From contig NZ_QETH01000003.1 of the NCBI RefSeq assembly GCF_003105115.1, forward strand, positions 56,629-120,628: 64,000 nucleotides of DNA. The letters are read 5' to 3'. The translations under genes and the position numbers were made by a program. The notes beneath the pieces were generated by a model, which saw nothing but the letters and a program-made list of their open reading frames with translations, was not told the DNA's origin and did not search any database. The stretch is from Flavobacterium sp. HTF. Lineage in GTDB: Bacteria; Bacteroidota; Bacteroidia; Flavobacteriales; Flavobacteriaceae. The first letter of the stretch is position 1. Each line of letters starts with the position of its first letter. This document shows, in pieces, positions 44,722 to 53,801 of this stretch.

Positions 44722-46926
44722 TTAAACTTTCGGAATTTCTATAATTTTATCCAATGTAATCGGCAAATCTCTTACACGTTTTCCTGTTGCATTAAAAACT
44801 GCATTGGCAATTGCCGGTGCCATACCTACCAAAGCTGTTTCACCAAGCCCTTTAGTTCCCATAGGATTACTGATTGGATCTTTTTTATTTACAAAAAATA
44901 CTTCCTGCTTTTCAATATCGGCATTTACAGGAACATGATAATCGGCAAAATTATTATTGATCGGACGTCCAAACCGATGATCGATTTCCAGCGCTTCCAT
45001 CAATCCCATTCCGATTCCGCCAACCGCTCCTCCGTACATTTGTCCGGCAGAAGTTTTTTGGCTGATTACTGTTCCGATATCAGCGCATGAAACCACATGG
45101 GCAAGTCTGATTTTTCCAATATTTGGGTTTACCAATACTTTTACAAAATGTACTGAATAGGAATAGATAGAGTATTTCTTTGCTTCCTCGCTTCCCTTTG
45201 ATTCTTTTTCTGCTGTTAATTCTTCTAATTTATTAGCTCCAAGCAATGAAACTACAGAAATTGTTTTGGAACTGTCTTTTTTAGAAGTTACAAAACCATT
45301 TGCTAAGGCAAGATCATCAGCTGTTGTATTTTTAAATGCAGGATTTTCAGCCGCAAGTCCAAGTGCTTTACTTACCAATAAGTTACAGGCATCATGAACA
45401 GCAGAACCTACTGATGAAGTCGTTGCCGATCCGCCTTGGGTTGGTCCTTTTGGGAGTCCGCTTTTACCCATTTCAATTACTACATTTTCTACAGGCAAAC
45501 CAGTAATTTCAGCTCCAATTGCGGTCATCATAGTAGCCGTTCCCGGTCCCATATCGTTGACACTGCACTGAAGAACCAAATTTCCGTCAGCTAAAAATTT
45601 TGCTTTTACTGAAGTTGTGTTTCTATACGATCCGAAAGTTCCGGTTCCCATTCCGTAACCCACAAGCCATTCGCCTTCACGGACGCTTCCCGGTGTATTT
45701 TTACGGTTTTTCCAGCCGATTTTTTCCATTCCGGCTTCATAACAATCGACAAGGAATTTACTACTCCAGGGCTTGTTTTGTTCCAGATCTTTATCGGCGT
45801 GATTTAGTTTTCGAAACTCAATCGGATCCATATTTAATTTATAGGCCAATTCATCCATTGCACTTTCTAGTGCAAAAGAACCTGTAGCTTCTCCTGGTCC
45901 GCGCATCCAGATAGGTGTACAGGTATCAACGGGAACAATACGATATCGGGTAGTCACATTTTCGCAATTGTATAGGAAACGCGACATGTTAACTGTGCCT
46001 TCCATAAAATCTTCATACGAAGAAGTCTGCGCTACGGCTTCATGCGTTAATCCCAGCATTTTTCCATCTTTTGTAGCTCCCATCCCAATCTTCTGAATGG
46101 TAAAAGGGCGATGTCCTACGTTGGTAAACATTTGCTCACGATGCAGCACTAGTTTTACAGGTTTTCCGAGTTTTTTTGCTCCAATAAGCGCTGCAATTTC
46201 ATACGGCCAGGTATGCAATCCCATACCAAAAGCGCCTCCAAGATATTCTGAATTTACAGAAACATCCGTTGGCGGGATTCCAAATACAATTCCAACACTT
46301 TTTCTTGTTCCTTCCACACCCTGACTTTTGGTGTAAAGCGTCGGTTTATCTCCATCCCATTTAGCAATGATATTAGCGAGTTCCATCGGATTATGAACTT
46401 CTGTCGGAATGGTATATTCTTCTTCTAAAACTACTGCTGCATTTTTATACCCGTCCTCAGTACCTCTGTTATAATCATCACCTTTACCGGTTTCGACTTT
46501 TCTTTCTTTGTCTTTTGCTTTATTAAGATCTGTTATATGTTCTTCTTTGATGTAATCTGCCTTTATTAAACTTGCTGCATATTGCATACGCTCAAACGTA
46601 TCTGCAATTACAAGCGCAATAGGCTGATCATAATAAAGTATTGTATCGTCTTTAAAAATCTGCAGCGGCTGTCCAAAATTATGCGGATTTTTGGCTTCTT
46701 TATAGCCAGCCGGTTTATCTACATTTAAGTGTGTAATTACGCTTAGAACTCCCGGAGCCCATTCTGCTTTCTTGGTATCGATGCTTTTAATTCTTCCTTT
46801 GGCAATCGTACTTCCTACCAGACACGCATACACAACACCTGGAGTTTTATATTCTGCAGAATATGTTGCAGTTCCGGTTACTTTTGCAAATCCATCTACT
46901 CTGTTTATGTTACTTGTTTTACTCAT
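44722..46926 (-). CDS. paoC: Aldehyde oxidoreductase molybdenum-binding subunit
   Basis: 734 aa, the length of PaoC/YagR. Moco-binding stretches of the xanthine oxidase family are visible: GGAFGMGLHTWP at about 230-241, the MRGPGEATGSFALESAMDEL region at about 338-357, QGGSATTSSVGSAV in the middle, and the catalytic Glu E696 in GLGETALVG. It oxidises aldehydes or N-heterocycles by hydroxylation with water. It is the last gene of an operon with the FAD (8-bp gap) and 2Fe-2S subunits. The small subunit's Tat signal implies the folded complex is exported to the periplasm. The exact substrate is unknown. Confidence 0.9.
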   Translation of the reverse strand: MSKTSNINRVDGFAKVTGTATYSAEYKTPGVVYACLVGSTIAKGRIKSIDTKKAEWAPGVLSVITHLNVDKPAGYKEAKNPHNFGQPLQIFKDDTILYYDQPIALVIADTFERMQYAASLIKADYIKEEHITDLNKAKDKERKVETGKGDDYNRGTEDGYKNAAVVLEEEYTIPTEVHNPMELANIIAKWDGDKPTLYTKSQGVEGTRKSVGIVFGIPPTDVSVNSEYLGGAFGMGLHTWPYEIAALIGAKKLGKPVKLVLHREQMFTNVGHRPFTIQKIGMGATKDGKMLGLTHEAVAQTSSYEDFMEGTVNMSRFLYNCENVTTRYRIVPVDTCTPIWMRGPGEATGSFALESAMDELAYKLNMDPIEFRKLNHADKDLEQNKPWSSKFLVDCYEAGMEKIGWKNRKNTPGSVREGEWLVGYGMGTGTFGSYRNTTSVKAKFLADGNLVLQCSVNDMGPGTATMMTAIGAEITGLPVENVVIEMGKSGLPKGPTQGGSATTSSVGSAVHDACNLLVSKALGLAAENPAFKNTTADDLALANGFVTSKKDSSKTISVVSLLGANKLEELTAEKESKGSEEAKKYSIYSYSVHFVKVLVNPNIGKIRLAHVVSCADIGTVISQKTSAGQMYGGAVGGIGMGLMEALEIDHRFGRPINNNFADYHVPVNADIEKQEVFFVNKKDPISNPMGTKGLGETALVGMAPAIANAVFNATGKRVRDLPITLDKIIEIPKV

Positions 46927-46934
46927 AATTCAAA

Positions 46935-47915
46935 TTATTTAGAGGCTGCTATAGTAAGTGCTTCGGTAATTGCGTTTGGCCCTAATGTTAGTTTAAAATC
47001 ATTTTCACCATAACTTTTTGCTCCTTTCATGGCTAAATCTGCTGCATGTCTGAAAGTTTCTGCAGAAACTGTTTTGCCTTTAAGGTATTCTTCTGTTTCT
47101 GTAAGCCTCCATGGTTTGTGGGCTACGCCACCCATGGCTAATCTTGCGTCATTTATAACATTATTTTTTATATCAAGACCAACGGCTACAGATATTAAGG
47201 CAAATGCATAACTGCTGCGGTCGCGTACTTTTAAATAATGAACGTATTTTTTGAAGTTATTATCCGGAATTTCGACAGAAGTTATAATTTCTTTGTTGTC
47301 TAAATTGTTGTCTTTTTCTGGTGTATTTCCGGGAAGTCGATGAAAATCAGCAAATTTTATTTCTCTTTTCCCTTTTGGCCCCTCAACCAATACTTTCGCA
47401 TCAAGTGCTGCAAGTGCTATGCACATATCGCTGGGATGAACCGCAATACAACTGTCTGAAGCTCCAAAAATAGCATGCATTCTGTTTGCTCCTCCAATTG
47501 CACCGCAACCGCTTTTAGGTTTTCTTTTGTTACAGGGCATATCGGTGTTGTAAAAATAAGAACAACGGGTTCGCTGTAGCATATTTCCACCAACGGTAGC
47601 CATATGCCTGATTTGTTGTGATGCCCCGGCAGCTAATGCCAAAGCCAGTAAAGGATAATTCTCTTTAATTGATTTATCTTCTGCAACCTGACTGTTTTTT
47701 GCCAATGCCCCAATAGAAACTTTTCCGCTTAGAAATTCTATTTTCTTTAAGTCCAGTCCGTTGATATCGATAAGTTTGTCGGGTTCAGTTACTCCTTTTT
47801 TCATTAAATCGACAAGGTTTGTACCTCCCGCTATAAACATCGCTGAACTTTCTTTAGCAATACTCGAAACGGCTGAACCTGATGATAATGCTTTTATTAT
47901 TTGAAAATTTTTCAT
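46935..47915 (-). CDS. paoB: Aldehyde oxidoreductase FAD-binding subunit
   Basis: 326 aa. FAD-binding GGTNLVDLMKKG (about 30-41) and ATVGGNMLQRTRC (about 106-118) are present, with the CO-dehydrogenase flavoprotein C-terminal domain after about 210. Four cysteines, C118, C128, C137 and C156, match the additional 4Fe-4S site of PaoB (YagS) that most xanthine oxidase flavoproteins lack, so this is the PaoABC type. It passes electrons between the FeS centres and FAD. It overlaps the 2Fe-2S subunit gene by 4 bp, indicating coupled translation. Confidence 0.9.
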   Translation of the reverse strand: MKNFQIIKALSSGSAVSSIAKESSAMFIAGGTNLVDLMKKGVTEPDKLIDINGLDLKKIEFLSGKVSIGALAKNSQVAEDKSIKENYPLLALALAAGASQQIRHMATVGGNMLQRTRCSYFYNTDMPCNKRKPKSGCGAIGGANRMHAIFGASDSCIAVHPSDMCIALAALDAKVLVEGPKGKREIKFADFHRLPGNTPEKDNNLDNKEIITSVEIPDNNFKKYVHYLKVRDRSSYAFALISVAVGLDIKNNVINDARLAMGGVAHKPWRLTETEEYLKGKTVSAETFRHAADLAMKGAKSYGENDFKLTLGPNAITEALTIAASK

Positions 47916-48550
47916 GACAGTATCCCTCCTTTCTTAACTTCTGTAATGGCATCTACTATATTATGATAAGCTCCACATCTGCAGATATTTCCGCTCATGT
48001 ATTCGCTGATTTCTTCTCTGCTGTTGGCGTGACCTTCTTTGATGCAGGCTATTCCGGACATGATTTGTCCCGGCGTACAATATCCGCACTGAAAACCATC
48101 ATTTTTGATGAAAGCTTCCTGCATAGGGTGAAGTTTTTTTCCTTTTGAAAGCCCTTCGATTGTAGTCACCTGGGCATTTTGCTGCATGGAAGCAAGTGAT
48201 AAGCAAGACAATATCCGGGTGCCGTTTACATGAACCGTACATGCTCCGCACTGACCGTGATCACATCCTTTTTTGGTTCCTGTTAATTGTAACTGCTCTC
48301 TTAATAAGTCTAAAAGTGTTGTTCTTGGCTCTACATTCAGATTGTGTTTTTTGCCGTTAACTTCTATGGCAAGCGGAACTGTTTCCAGATATTCTGCTAT
48401 TTTTTCATCCCATTTATTTTCAGAAGCCATCACAAGGGAAGGCGGAGACAATGCTAGAGCGGTAAGCAATCCTGACTTTTTTATAAAGTCTCGTCGCGAC
48501 GTATTTGACTGATTGTCAACTTCGTTTGTATTGTTTTTTTTAGAAGCCAT
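47912..48550 (-). CDS. paoA: Aldehyde oxidoreductase 2Fe-2S subunit with Tat signal
   Basis: 212 aa. Twin-arginine signal S18-R-R-D-F-I-K-K followed by a hydrophobic stretch (about 26-42) predicts Tat export. The plant-ferredoxin-type cluster is in GCDHGQCGACTV with a fourth Cys in RILSCL, and the second 2Fe-2S cluster is in QCGYCTPGQIM and NICRCGAYHN. This is the standard small subunit of xanthine oxidase-family enzymes. It is the first gene of the operon and is divergent from the cysteine desulfurase gene, sharing a 236-bp promoter region. A CAAATTTA octamer at 48597-48604 reads TAAATTTG on the minus strand and may be its -7 element. Confidence 0.92.
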   Translation of the reverse strand: MASKKNNTNEVDNQSNTSRRDFIKKSGLLTALALSPPSLVMASENKWDEKIAEYLETVPLAIEVNGKKHNLNVEPRTTLLDLLREQLQLTGTKKGCDHGQCGACTVHVNGTRILSCLSLASMQQNAQVTTIEGLSKGKKLHPMQEAFIKNDGFQCGYCTPGQIMSGIACIKEGHANSREEISEYMSGNICRCGAYHNIVDAITEVKKGGILS

Positions 48551-48786
48551 GAATACAGTTTTTAGGAATTATCAATATTGTCAATGGTAATCCTAACAAA
48601 TTTAACAATACTATACGACAAATTGTTACAAAACTTACACAGAATCAATTTAAATAAGGGCTTCAATTTCAGGTGTCAATGCAAAATTTATTAAAACTGA
48701 TTATCCTTTTTTGATTTATCATTTTTGATATTGCTATAGTTATTGTCATTTTTTAAAATTGTATTTTTACATATTAAGCTTAAAAG

Positions 48787-49923
48787 ATGCCTGATCAAAA
48801 AATAATTTATCTTGATAATAACGCTACTACCCGTCCTGATGAGCGTGTAATAAATGCAATGCTGCCTTATTTTACTGATTATTATGCCAATGCCAATAGT
48901 GCACATCTCGCGGGACTTTCTGTAAATGAAGCGGTGGAACTTGCAGCATGGCATACAGCCGGTTTAATTGGTGCAGAAGAAAAAGAAATTATCTTTACTT
49001 CCGGAGCAAGCGAATCTATAAACCTGGCAATCAAAGGACATGCCAGTCAGAACCGCAAACATATTGTTACTGTTGCTACAGAACATAAAGCTGTTTTGGA
49101 TACGTGTTTGTATATGGAGAGCATTGGCTTTGAAGTTTCGTATCTTCCTGTAAATTCAGAGGGATTATTAAATCTGGATTTATTAAATAAAACAATCACG
49201 GATGAAACCCTTATGGTCATTGTGATGATGGTCAATAATGAAACGGGAGTAATTCAGGATTGTAAAGAAATCGGCAATATCGCACATTCAAAAAATGTTC
49301 TTTTTATGTGTGATGCTACTCAGGCAGCGGGGAAAATCCCTGTAGATGTAAAAGATTTAAATATTGATTTGCTGGCTTTTTCGGCACATAAATTTTATGG
49401 ACCTAAAGGTATTGGCGCCTTGTATATTTCATCAAAAGCAAAAATAAAACTGACTCCGCAAATACACGGTGGCGGACAGCAACGAAAATTACGCAGCGGA
49501 ACTTTGAATGTTCCCGGAATTATTGGTTTTGGAAAAGCATGCGAAATCGCCCTTATAGAGATGAAAACCGACGAGGAAAGAATTAAGAGATTACGAAATC
49601 ATCTTGAGGAAAACTTATTGAAAATAGAAGGGTCATTTGTAAATGGGAATTCTCAAAAAAGAATTTACAATACTTCGAATATTTGTTTTCCCGGAGTAAA
49701 TGCCCAAAGATTAATTATCGCTTTACAGAATATTTCTGTTTCTGACGGTTCTGCCTGTTCATCTGTAACTACCGAACCTTCACATGTTCTAAAAGCTTTA
49801 GGGTTATCAAATGAAAATGCATTGAGTTCTGTTCGGTTCAGTTTAGGAAGATTTACCACTTTTGAAGAAATTGAAGATACAATTTTAAGAGTAACTACAC
49901 TTATAAATGAATTACGATTTTAA
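48787..49923 (+). CDS. Cysteine desulfurase, probably for molybdenum-cofactor sulfuration
   Basis: 378 aa class V aminotransferase fold. YLDNNATTRP begins the protein, the PLP lysine is K202 in SAHKFYGPKG, and the persulfide-carrying cysteine is C324 in SDGSACSS. NifS/IscS-like enzymes take sulfur from cysteine. Xanthine oxidase-type enzymes need a sulfurated Moco, and XdhC-bound Moco can be sulfurated by a NifS-like partner; the genes around this one (paoABC on one side, MocA and XdhC on the other) suggest this dedicated job rather than general FeS assembly. Its 3' end overlaps the convergent MocA gene by 4 bp. Confidence 0.87.
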   Translation: MPDQKIIYLDNNATTRPDERVINAMLPYFTDYYANANSAHLAGLSVNEAVELAAWHTAGLIGAEEKEIIFTSGASESINLAIKGHASQNRKHIVTVATEHKAVLDTCLYMESIGFEVSYLPVNSEGLLNLDLLNKTITDETLMVIVMMVNNETGVIQDCKEIGNIAHSKNVLFMCDATQAAGKIPVDVKDLNIDLLAFSAHKFYGPKGIGALYISSKAKIKLTPQIHGGGQQRKLRSGTLNVPGIIGFGKACEIALIEMKTDEERIKRLRNHLEENLLKIEGSFVNGNSQKRIYNTSNICFPGVNAQRLIIALQNISVSDGSACSSVTTEPSHVLKALGLSNENALSSVRFSLGRFTTFEEIEDTILRVTTLINELRF

Positions 49924-50510
49924 TTAATCAGATTATTGTAATCTTCGACTGTATCAATGTCTATAGCTCCGTTGTCAAATAAAACTGAAGTAGTATCTTC
50001 TGCAAATTGAGTTATTATTTTTTTAGCTCCCTCCTGTCCTTTTAACTCAAATAATCCATCAAAATATTTTTTATCAAATAATACCGGCGTACCCAGTGTT
50101 TGTGAATACGATGAAGCAATTATTCCTTTTTTGGTTTTAAAATATTCTTTTAGTAAATCTTCAAATACAGCACCTGAAAGATAAGGCTGATCGCAAACTG
50201 TAAAAATACATTTTTGTATATCCGGATGCAAAGTCAAAAGTTTTTTGAGACCTGCATTAATCGAAGTTGACATTCCATTTTCCCAATCCGGATTATAACA
50301 AATAATTACTGATTCGGTATAAAGTTCTTTCTGAATTAATTCGTGGTTCGCTCCCGTTACAACAATGATAATTGAATTTGGCACAGCAGAAGCTGCTGCA
50401 ATTGTATTTTCTAAAAGAGTTTTGTTTTTATAACGCAATAATTGTTTGGGTTCTCCTAATCTGGAAGAATTCCCGGCCGCTAAAATAATTATTGCTGTCA
50501 ATTCACTCAT
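49920..50510 (-). CDS. MocA-like molybdenum cofactor cytidylyltransferase
   Basis: 196 aa. The N-terminal nucleotide-binding motif LAAGNSSRLGEPKQLL (about 10-25) and later VCDQPYL (about 104-110) are typical of MocA/MobA-like NTP transferases. In this setting it would add CMP to the molybdenum cofactor to make the MCD form used by xanthine oxidase-family enzymes. It overlaps the upstream xdhC-like gene by 4 bp (translational coupling) and converges with the cysteine desulfurase gene. A related sugar-phosphate nucleotidyltransferase role is less likely given the neighbours. Confidence 0.85.
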   Translation of the reverse strand: MSELTAIIILAAGNSSRLGEPKQLLRYKNKTLLENTIAAASAVPNSIIIVVTGANHELIQKELYTESVIICYNPDWENGMSTSINAGLKKLLTLHPDIQKCIFTVCDQPYLSGAVFEDLLKEYFKTKKGIIASSYSQTLGTPVLFDKKYFDGLFELKGQEGAKKIITQFAEDTTSVLFDNGAIDIDTVEDYNNLIN

Positions 50511-51628
50511 CTTTCAGTACTTAAAGTATGTATTTTTTCTTTTTTGTATTTTAAGGAATTTCCATTTGCTGCACTCATTACAGCTTTAATTTCGGCAACA
50601 ATTGCTAATGCGATTTCCTCCGATGTTTCTGAACCGATATCAAGTCCAACCGGACCATGAATACTTTTTAGCTGTTCTCCATTCGGAATAACACCTTCAT
50701 GGCTAAGTTCGTCCAGCATTCTGTTTAATTTGGTTTTTGGTCCCAATATTCCGATGTAATTACAGTTTCGTTGCAAAAGTTGTTTTAATACCTCTAAATC
50801 ATATTTGTAATTATGCGTCATTAGCGTAAAATAGGTTTGCGAATCGATAGCGATTTTTTCTGCTAATTGTTCCGGATTTACAACCAGTATTTCTTTGGCT
50901 TCCGGAAAACGTTTTTTTGTAGCATGAGTGGCACGCCCTTCTGCAACGATAATTTCCCAGCCCAGAATGGATGCCATTTTTGCAAGTGGCTGGACATCAT
51001 TTCCTGCTCCAACAATTACAAGCAAAACAGGCGGACTTATATATTCCATAAGTACCTCGTTCTCAGAATCGTCTTTTAGTTTTGTTATAATTGTAGCGGT
51101 ATTATGCAGCGTTTTTTCTACTTCATTTAAAATTTCCAATGCAAGAGGATTACTGTACAGAGGTTCAGCGTTTTCCCGGTAAAATAAAATAGTCCCAATT
51201 TGTGGTGCCATTTTTTTTAAGGAAAAAACGGTTGTAACAACTGCTTCTTTACGTTCTGTCTTTAATTCTTTTAAAAGACAAATCGGATTATTTGGTTCAT
51301 CATCATTGATGTATTCAAACAGTATATGTACAATTCCATTACAGCCTAATTGCAGTCCAATCTCAGAATCATCTTCGTTGCTGGTATTGTAGGTTATAAG
51401 TTTATTTTGCTTCTGATTTATAGAAAGAAGTGCTTTCTTCAGTGCATCACCTTCAAGGCAGCCTCCGCTGATTGCACCCGTCAGCATACCATCTTCTGTA
51501 ACAAGCATCCTGGCACCGGGCTGGCGATAAGAAGATCCTTCCACTTTAACAACAGTTGCCAAAGCTGTTTTCTTTCCTTCTGTTTTTGCTTCTGAATAAG
51601 CTTGTAGAATTTCGTTTATTTCCTTCAT
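50507..51628 (-). CDS. XdhC/CoxI-family molybdoenzyme maturation factor
   Basis: 373 aa from ATG at 51628; an upstream TTG at 51649 is less likely. The N-terminal XdhC/CoxI domain has GSSYRQPGARMLV (about 32-44 from the ATG) and GAISGGCLEGD (about 50-60). The C-terminal XdhC Rossmann domain has LVIVGAGNDVQPLA at about 204-217 and GPVGLDIGSET near the end. XdhC-type proteins bind Moco, promote its sulfuration and insert it into the apo-enzyme. It is co-transcribed with the MocA-like gene and serves the PaoABC complex 2-6 kb away on the same strand. Confidence 0.9.
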   Translation of the reverse strand: MKEINEILQAYSEAKTEGKKTALATVVKVEGSSYRQPGARMLVTEDGMLTGAISGGCLEGDALKKALLSINQKQNKLITYNTSNEDDSEIGLQLGCNGIVHILFEYINDDEPNNPICLLKELKTERKEAVVTTVFSLKKMAPQIGTILFYRENAEPLYSNPLALEILNEVEKTLHNTATIITKLKDDSENEVLMEYISPPVLLVIVGAGNDVQPLAKMASILGWEIIVAEGRATHATKKRFPEAKEILVVNPEQLAEKIAIDSQTYFTLMTHNYKYDLEVLKQLLQRNCNYIGILGPKTKLNRMLDELSHEGVIPNGEQLKSIHGPVGLDIGSETSEEIALAIVAEIKAVMSAANGNSLKYKKEKIHTLSTER

Positions 51629-51674
51629 TGTAATTATGTACTCTAACAAAAATAAACGATTTTTTACTCAAATT

Positions 51675-52160
51675 CTATTTCCTGAGCACTAAAGAATAAT
51701 TCAATTGTGATTTAATAATTTGCCTTTTATTATTCAGCAAATAAATTTTATCGGGATTTGTGCTGTAGTAACCGTAATAGATTTGCTCTGTTTCCGGTTT
51801 ATTCCAATTCAAAATATAAATGGTTCCGTCGGGATCATCCTCTAAACCTCTTTCGAGATTATAAGTTCCTTTTTCAACCACTTTCGCTTTAGGCCCTTTC
51901 CCTTTATAGATACTGACCAATTCAAAAATATGGCTTTCCATTGTACCATCTCCCTGATGTATTTTCAGTGTAGTTTTAATTCCTGAACAATCTGCACAGG
52001 GCAATGTGCCTTCAAATACAGAAACCTGATGCAAACTGTTACTATCTTCCAGAATGTCAGACTCAGTACTTCTTAACGGAGAGAGTAATTCATTATCATT
52101 TTTTGCAGAATTGCAGGATAATAAATGTACCATAACTAACAGTAAAAGTATTTTTTTCAT
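51675..52160 (-). CDS. NlpE-like lipoprotein
   Basis: 161 aa. Lipoprotein signal with C16 (VHLLSC). FEGTLPCADCSGIKTTL at about 49-65 is the NlpE N-terminal signature with its C-x-x-C pair. The length fits the single N-terminal NlpE domain, without the C-terminal OB domain of the E. coli protein. NlpE senses copper and envelope or lipoprotein-transport stress in enterobacteria, but this role is not shown in Bacteroidota. It stands alone, 26 bp past the maturation-factor gene's unused TTG. Confidence 0.82.
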   Translation of the reverse strand: MKKILLLLVMVHLLSCNSAKNDNELLSPLRSTESDILEDSNSLHQVSVFEGTLPCADCSGIKTTLKIHQGDGTMESHIFELVSIYKGKGPKAKVVEKGTYNLERGLEDDPDGTIYILNWNKPETEQIYYGYYSTNPDKIYLLNNKRQIIKSQLNYSLVLRK

Positions 52161-52394
52161 AACATCTTTTTTTAAACAAATATAAAGAATATTCTTATTT
52201 TATTAAATTATACTATTATCAAATTCAAACAGTAAATAGTATTCTGACCATTGTAGAACAAATCAAACTTAATGCCAATACTATATTATGTTTTTATGAT
52301 GCAGCTGTTTTATTTTGACCGGAATATAAATTGTATGACTAAGTTTTGTATTTTTATTTCTGCGAACTAAACAGCAACCTTAAACCAAAATTAT

Positions 52395-52727
52395 ATGGGA
52401 AAATTTGTAATTAATCAAAGAACTAATGGTGAATTTCAATTCAATTTAAAAGCCGGAAATGGTCAGACCATCTTAAGCAGCGAAGGTTATTCTTCAAAAT
52501 CTGCCTGTAACAACGGTATTGAATCTGTAAAAACCAATTCACAGGATGACAGCAGATATGAAAAAAAGGAATCAAAAAACGGAAAATATCATTTTAACCT
52601 AAAAGCAGGCAACGGTCAGATTATTGGCTCAAGCGAGATGTACGAAAGCGCAGCCGGAAGGGACAATGGTATTGAATCAGTAAAAACAAATGCTCCTGAC
52701 GCTACAATTGACGATCAGACAGCATAA
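52395..52727 (+). CDS. YegP-like DUF1508 protein with two tandem repeats
   Basis: 110 aa cytosolic protein of two copies of the DUF1508 unit: GEFQFNLKAGNGQTILSSEGY (first unit, residues about 12-32, here written in part) and its counterpart from about 63. Each unit ends with NGIESVKTN, at about 40-48 and 91-99. YegP-like proteins are small, abundant and of unproven function. A TTTG (52314-52317) and a TAAGTTTT octamer (52340-52347) upstream make a weak promoter candidate with 22-bp spacing. A strong terminator follows. Confidence 0.87.
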   Translation: MGKFVINQRTNGEFQFNLKAGNGQTILSSEGYSSKSACNNGIESVKTNSQDDSRYEKKESKNGKYHFNLKAGNGQIIGSSEMYESAAGRDNGIESVKTNAPDATIDDQTA

Positions 52728-52747
52728 TTTATAAAATAAATGAAACT

Positions 52748-52776
52748 AAAAAACGAGGCTGTAAACCTCGTTTTTT
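52748..52776. terminator. Bidirectional terminator between DUF1508 and XRE genes
   Basis: Stem AAAAAACGAGG/CCTCGTTTTTT with a 7-nt loop, A-run on one side and T-run on the other, placed between convergent genes (stops at 52727 and 52782). Confidence 0.9.
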
Positions 52777-52781
52777 TGCTT

Positions 52782-53168
52782 TCAAATCGGACCAAATTTC
52801 TTTTTATACCTGTTTAGTTCTTCTTCTGTTTTGTTTAATAGTTTTTCAAGGAGCATAATTTTATCCTCATAAAGTTCCTTTAAAGCGGCACTGTTGTCTG
52901 AATTAATCATTATACTGCCGTTATTATTTCCTTTTACTTTATTAAAACTATTAAAATATCGCTGACTGTCAAAACTAAGAATGTCTTCTACGCTGACTTC
53001 TAAAATGCGGGCAATTTCAACTAATTTTACAAACGAAAGAACCGTTTTTCCTTTTTCAATTTTACTATAACCCGCCTGGGTTACTCCTAGTTGATCTGCC
53101 ATATATTCCTGAGTATAATTTTTTAACTCTCTAATGCTTTTAATTTTGTTTTTTATTGAAGTGGGCAT
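52782..53168 (-). CDS. XRE-family transcriptional regulator
   Basis: 128 aa. Helix-turn-helix of the Cro/C1 type at about 8-63 (IRELKNYTQEYMADQLGVTQ...YSKIEKGKTVLS), followed by an Asn/Ser-rich linker and a short C-terminal coiled coil (about 95-124, KELYEDKIMLLEKLLNK), probably for dimerisation. It is a soluble DNA-binding protein; targets are unknown. In the gap upstream, a GTACAG half-site (53190-53195) and its inverted CTGTAC (53227-53232) could be its own operator (weak). Confidence 0.87.
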   Translation of the reverse strand: MPTSIKNKIKSIRELKNYTQEYMADQLGVTQAGYSKIEKGKTVLSFVKLVEIARILEVSVEDILSFDSQRYFNSFNKVKGNNNGSIMINSDNSAALKELYEDKIMLLEKLLNKTEEELNRYKKKFGPI

Positions 53169-53222
53169 AAGCTTGATTTGGGGAGTATTGTACAGCTAAA
53201 ACAGTTCGCTGAATTTGCTTAC

Positions 53223-53297
53223 TGCACTGTACCTTTAATACATGATTATGATACCACTTGTAGTAGGGGTTTGGTGAAGTGGTATTTTTTTATTTTT
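53223..53297 (+). ncRNA. Candidate small RNA with its own terminator
   Basis: On the plus strand, ATTG (53187-53190) and TGAATTTG (53210-53217) form a -33/-7 pair with 19-bp spacing. About 30 bp later an 8-bp perfect stem TACCACTT/AAGTGGTA (ends near 53251 and 53284) is followed by a long T-run. No plus-strand gene lies between the DUF1508 terminator and this one, so it would end a separate RNA of about 70 nt. Purely sequence-based. Confidence 0.3.
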
Positions 53298-53379
53298 TTT
53301 TTGTGGTAATAATAAAACCGTATACTATAGCAACGACAATAAAAGCTACGTCGTAACCAAAAATTTCGTTTGATAACAT
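53290..53379 (-). CDS. Possible 29-aa single-helix membrane peptide
   Basis: ATG at 53379 opens a 29-residue frame with a short polar start, a hydrophobic helix (about VAFIVVAIVYGFII) and a C-terminal KKK, the make-up of a small inner-membrane protein. It lies 8 bp after the stop of the 137-aa membrane protein gene, so they may be co-transcribed. No family recognised; a chance frame cannot be ruled out. Confidence 0.4.
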   Translation of the reverse strand: MLSNEIFGYDVAFIVVAIVYGFIITTKKK

Positions 53380-53387
53380 GGCTATTT

Positions 53388-53801
53388 TTAAGTATTAGAG
53401 TTTTGTAGTTGTAAATTCCGGTCAAATTCTAAGTCCAGATACCGGTCAATTTGTTTGCCTATGGCAGGCCGGTCAAGGGTTTTAATTTTGATCCGTATTT
53501 CATTTTGGTAGACATCTTTTACGATCACATAATATTCAGAATCGATATTTCCGTGAAATCTGTAGATGATAATAAAGGTATAACATAACAAAGTGGGGAC
53601 GATATAATACAATTCCATTACATCGGAGAAAACCATACAATAATAAGCAATGGCAGTAATGGTTATAAATAAACCATTTTCAATAAGATAAGACTTCTTC
53701 TTTTTGAGTAATCCCAGCTCGACAATTTCATTAAAACTGTATTGCCAGCGTTTTGATCCATAGTGAAACTGCACCTGATCATGAGTAATAGTAAAGAACA
53801 T
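53388..53801 (-). CDS. Hypothetical membrane protein with two helices
   Basis: 137 aa. The first 40 residues look like a cytosolic PH-like or YcxB-type region (VQFHYGSKRWQYSFNEIVEL). Two transmembrane segments follow at about 42-61 and 66-82, then a charged C-terminal tail (KDVYQNEIRIKIKTL...). The layout of a beta-rich soluble part with a two-helix hairpin resembles small bacterial PH/YcxB proteins, but the family is not certain. It may be translated with the 29-aa peptide gene after it. Function unknown. Confidence 0.7.
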   Translation of the reverse strand: MFFTITHDQVQFHYGSKRWQYSFNEIVELGLLKKKKSYLIENGLFITITAIAYYCMVFSDVMELYYIVPTLLCYTFIIIYRFHGNIDSEYYVIVKDVYQNEIRIKIKTLDRPAIGKQIDRYLDLEFDRNLQLQNSNT

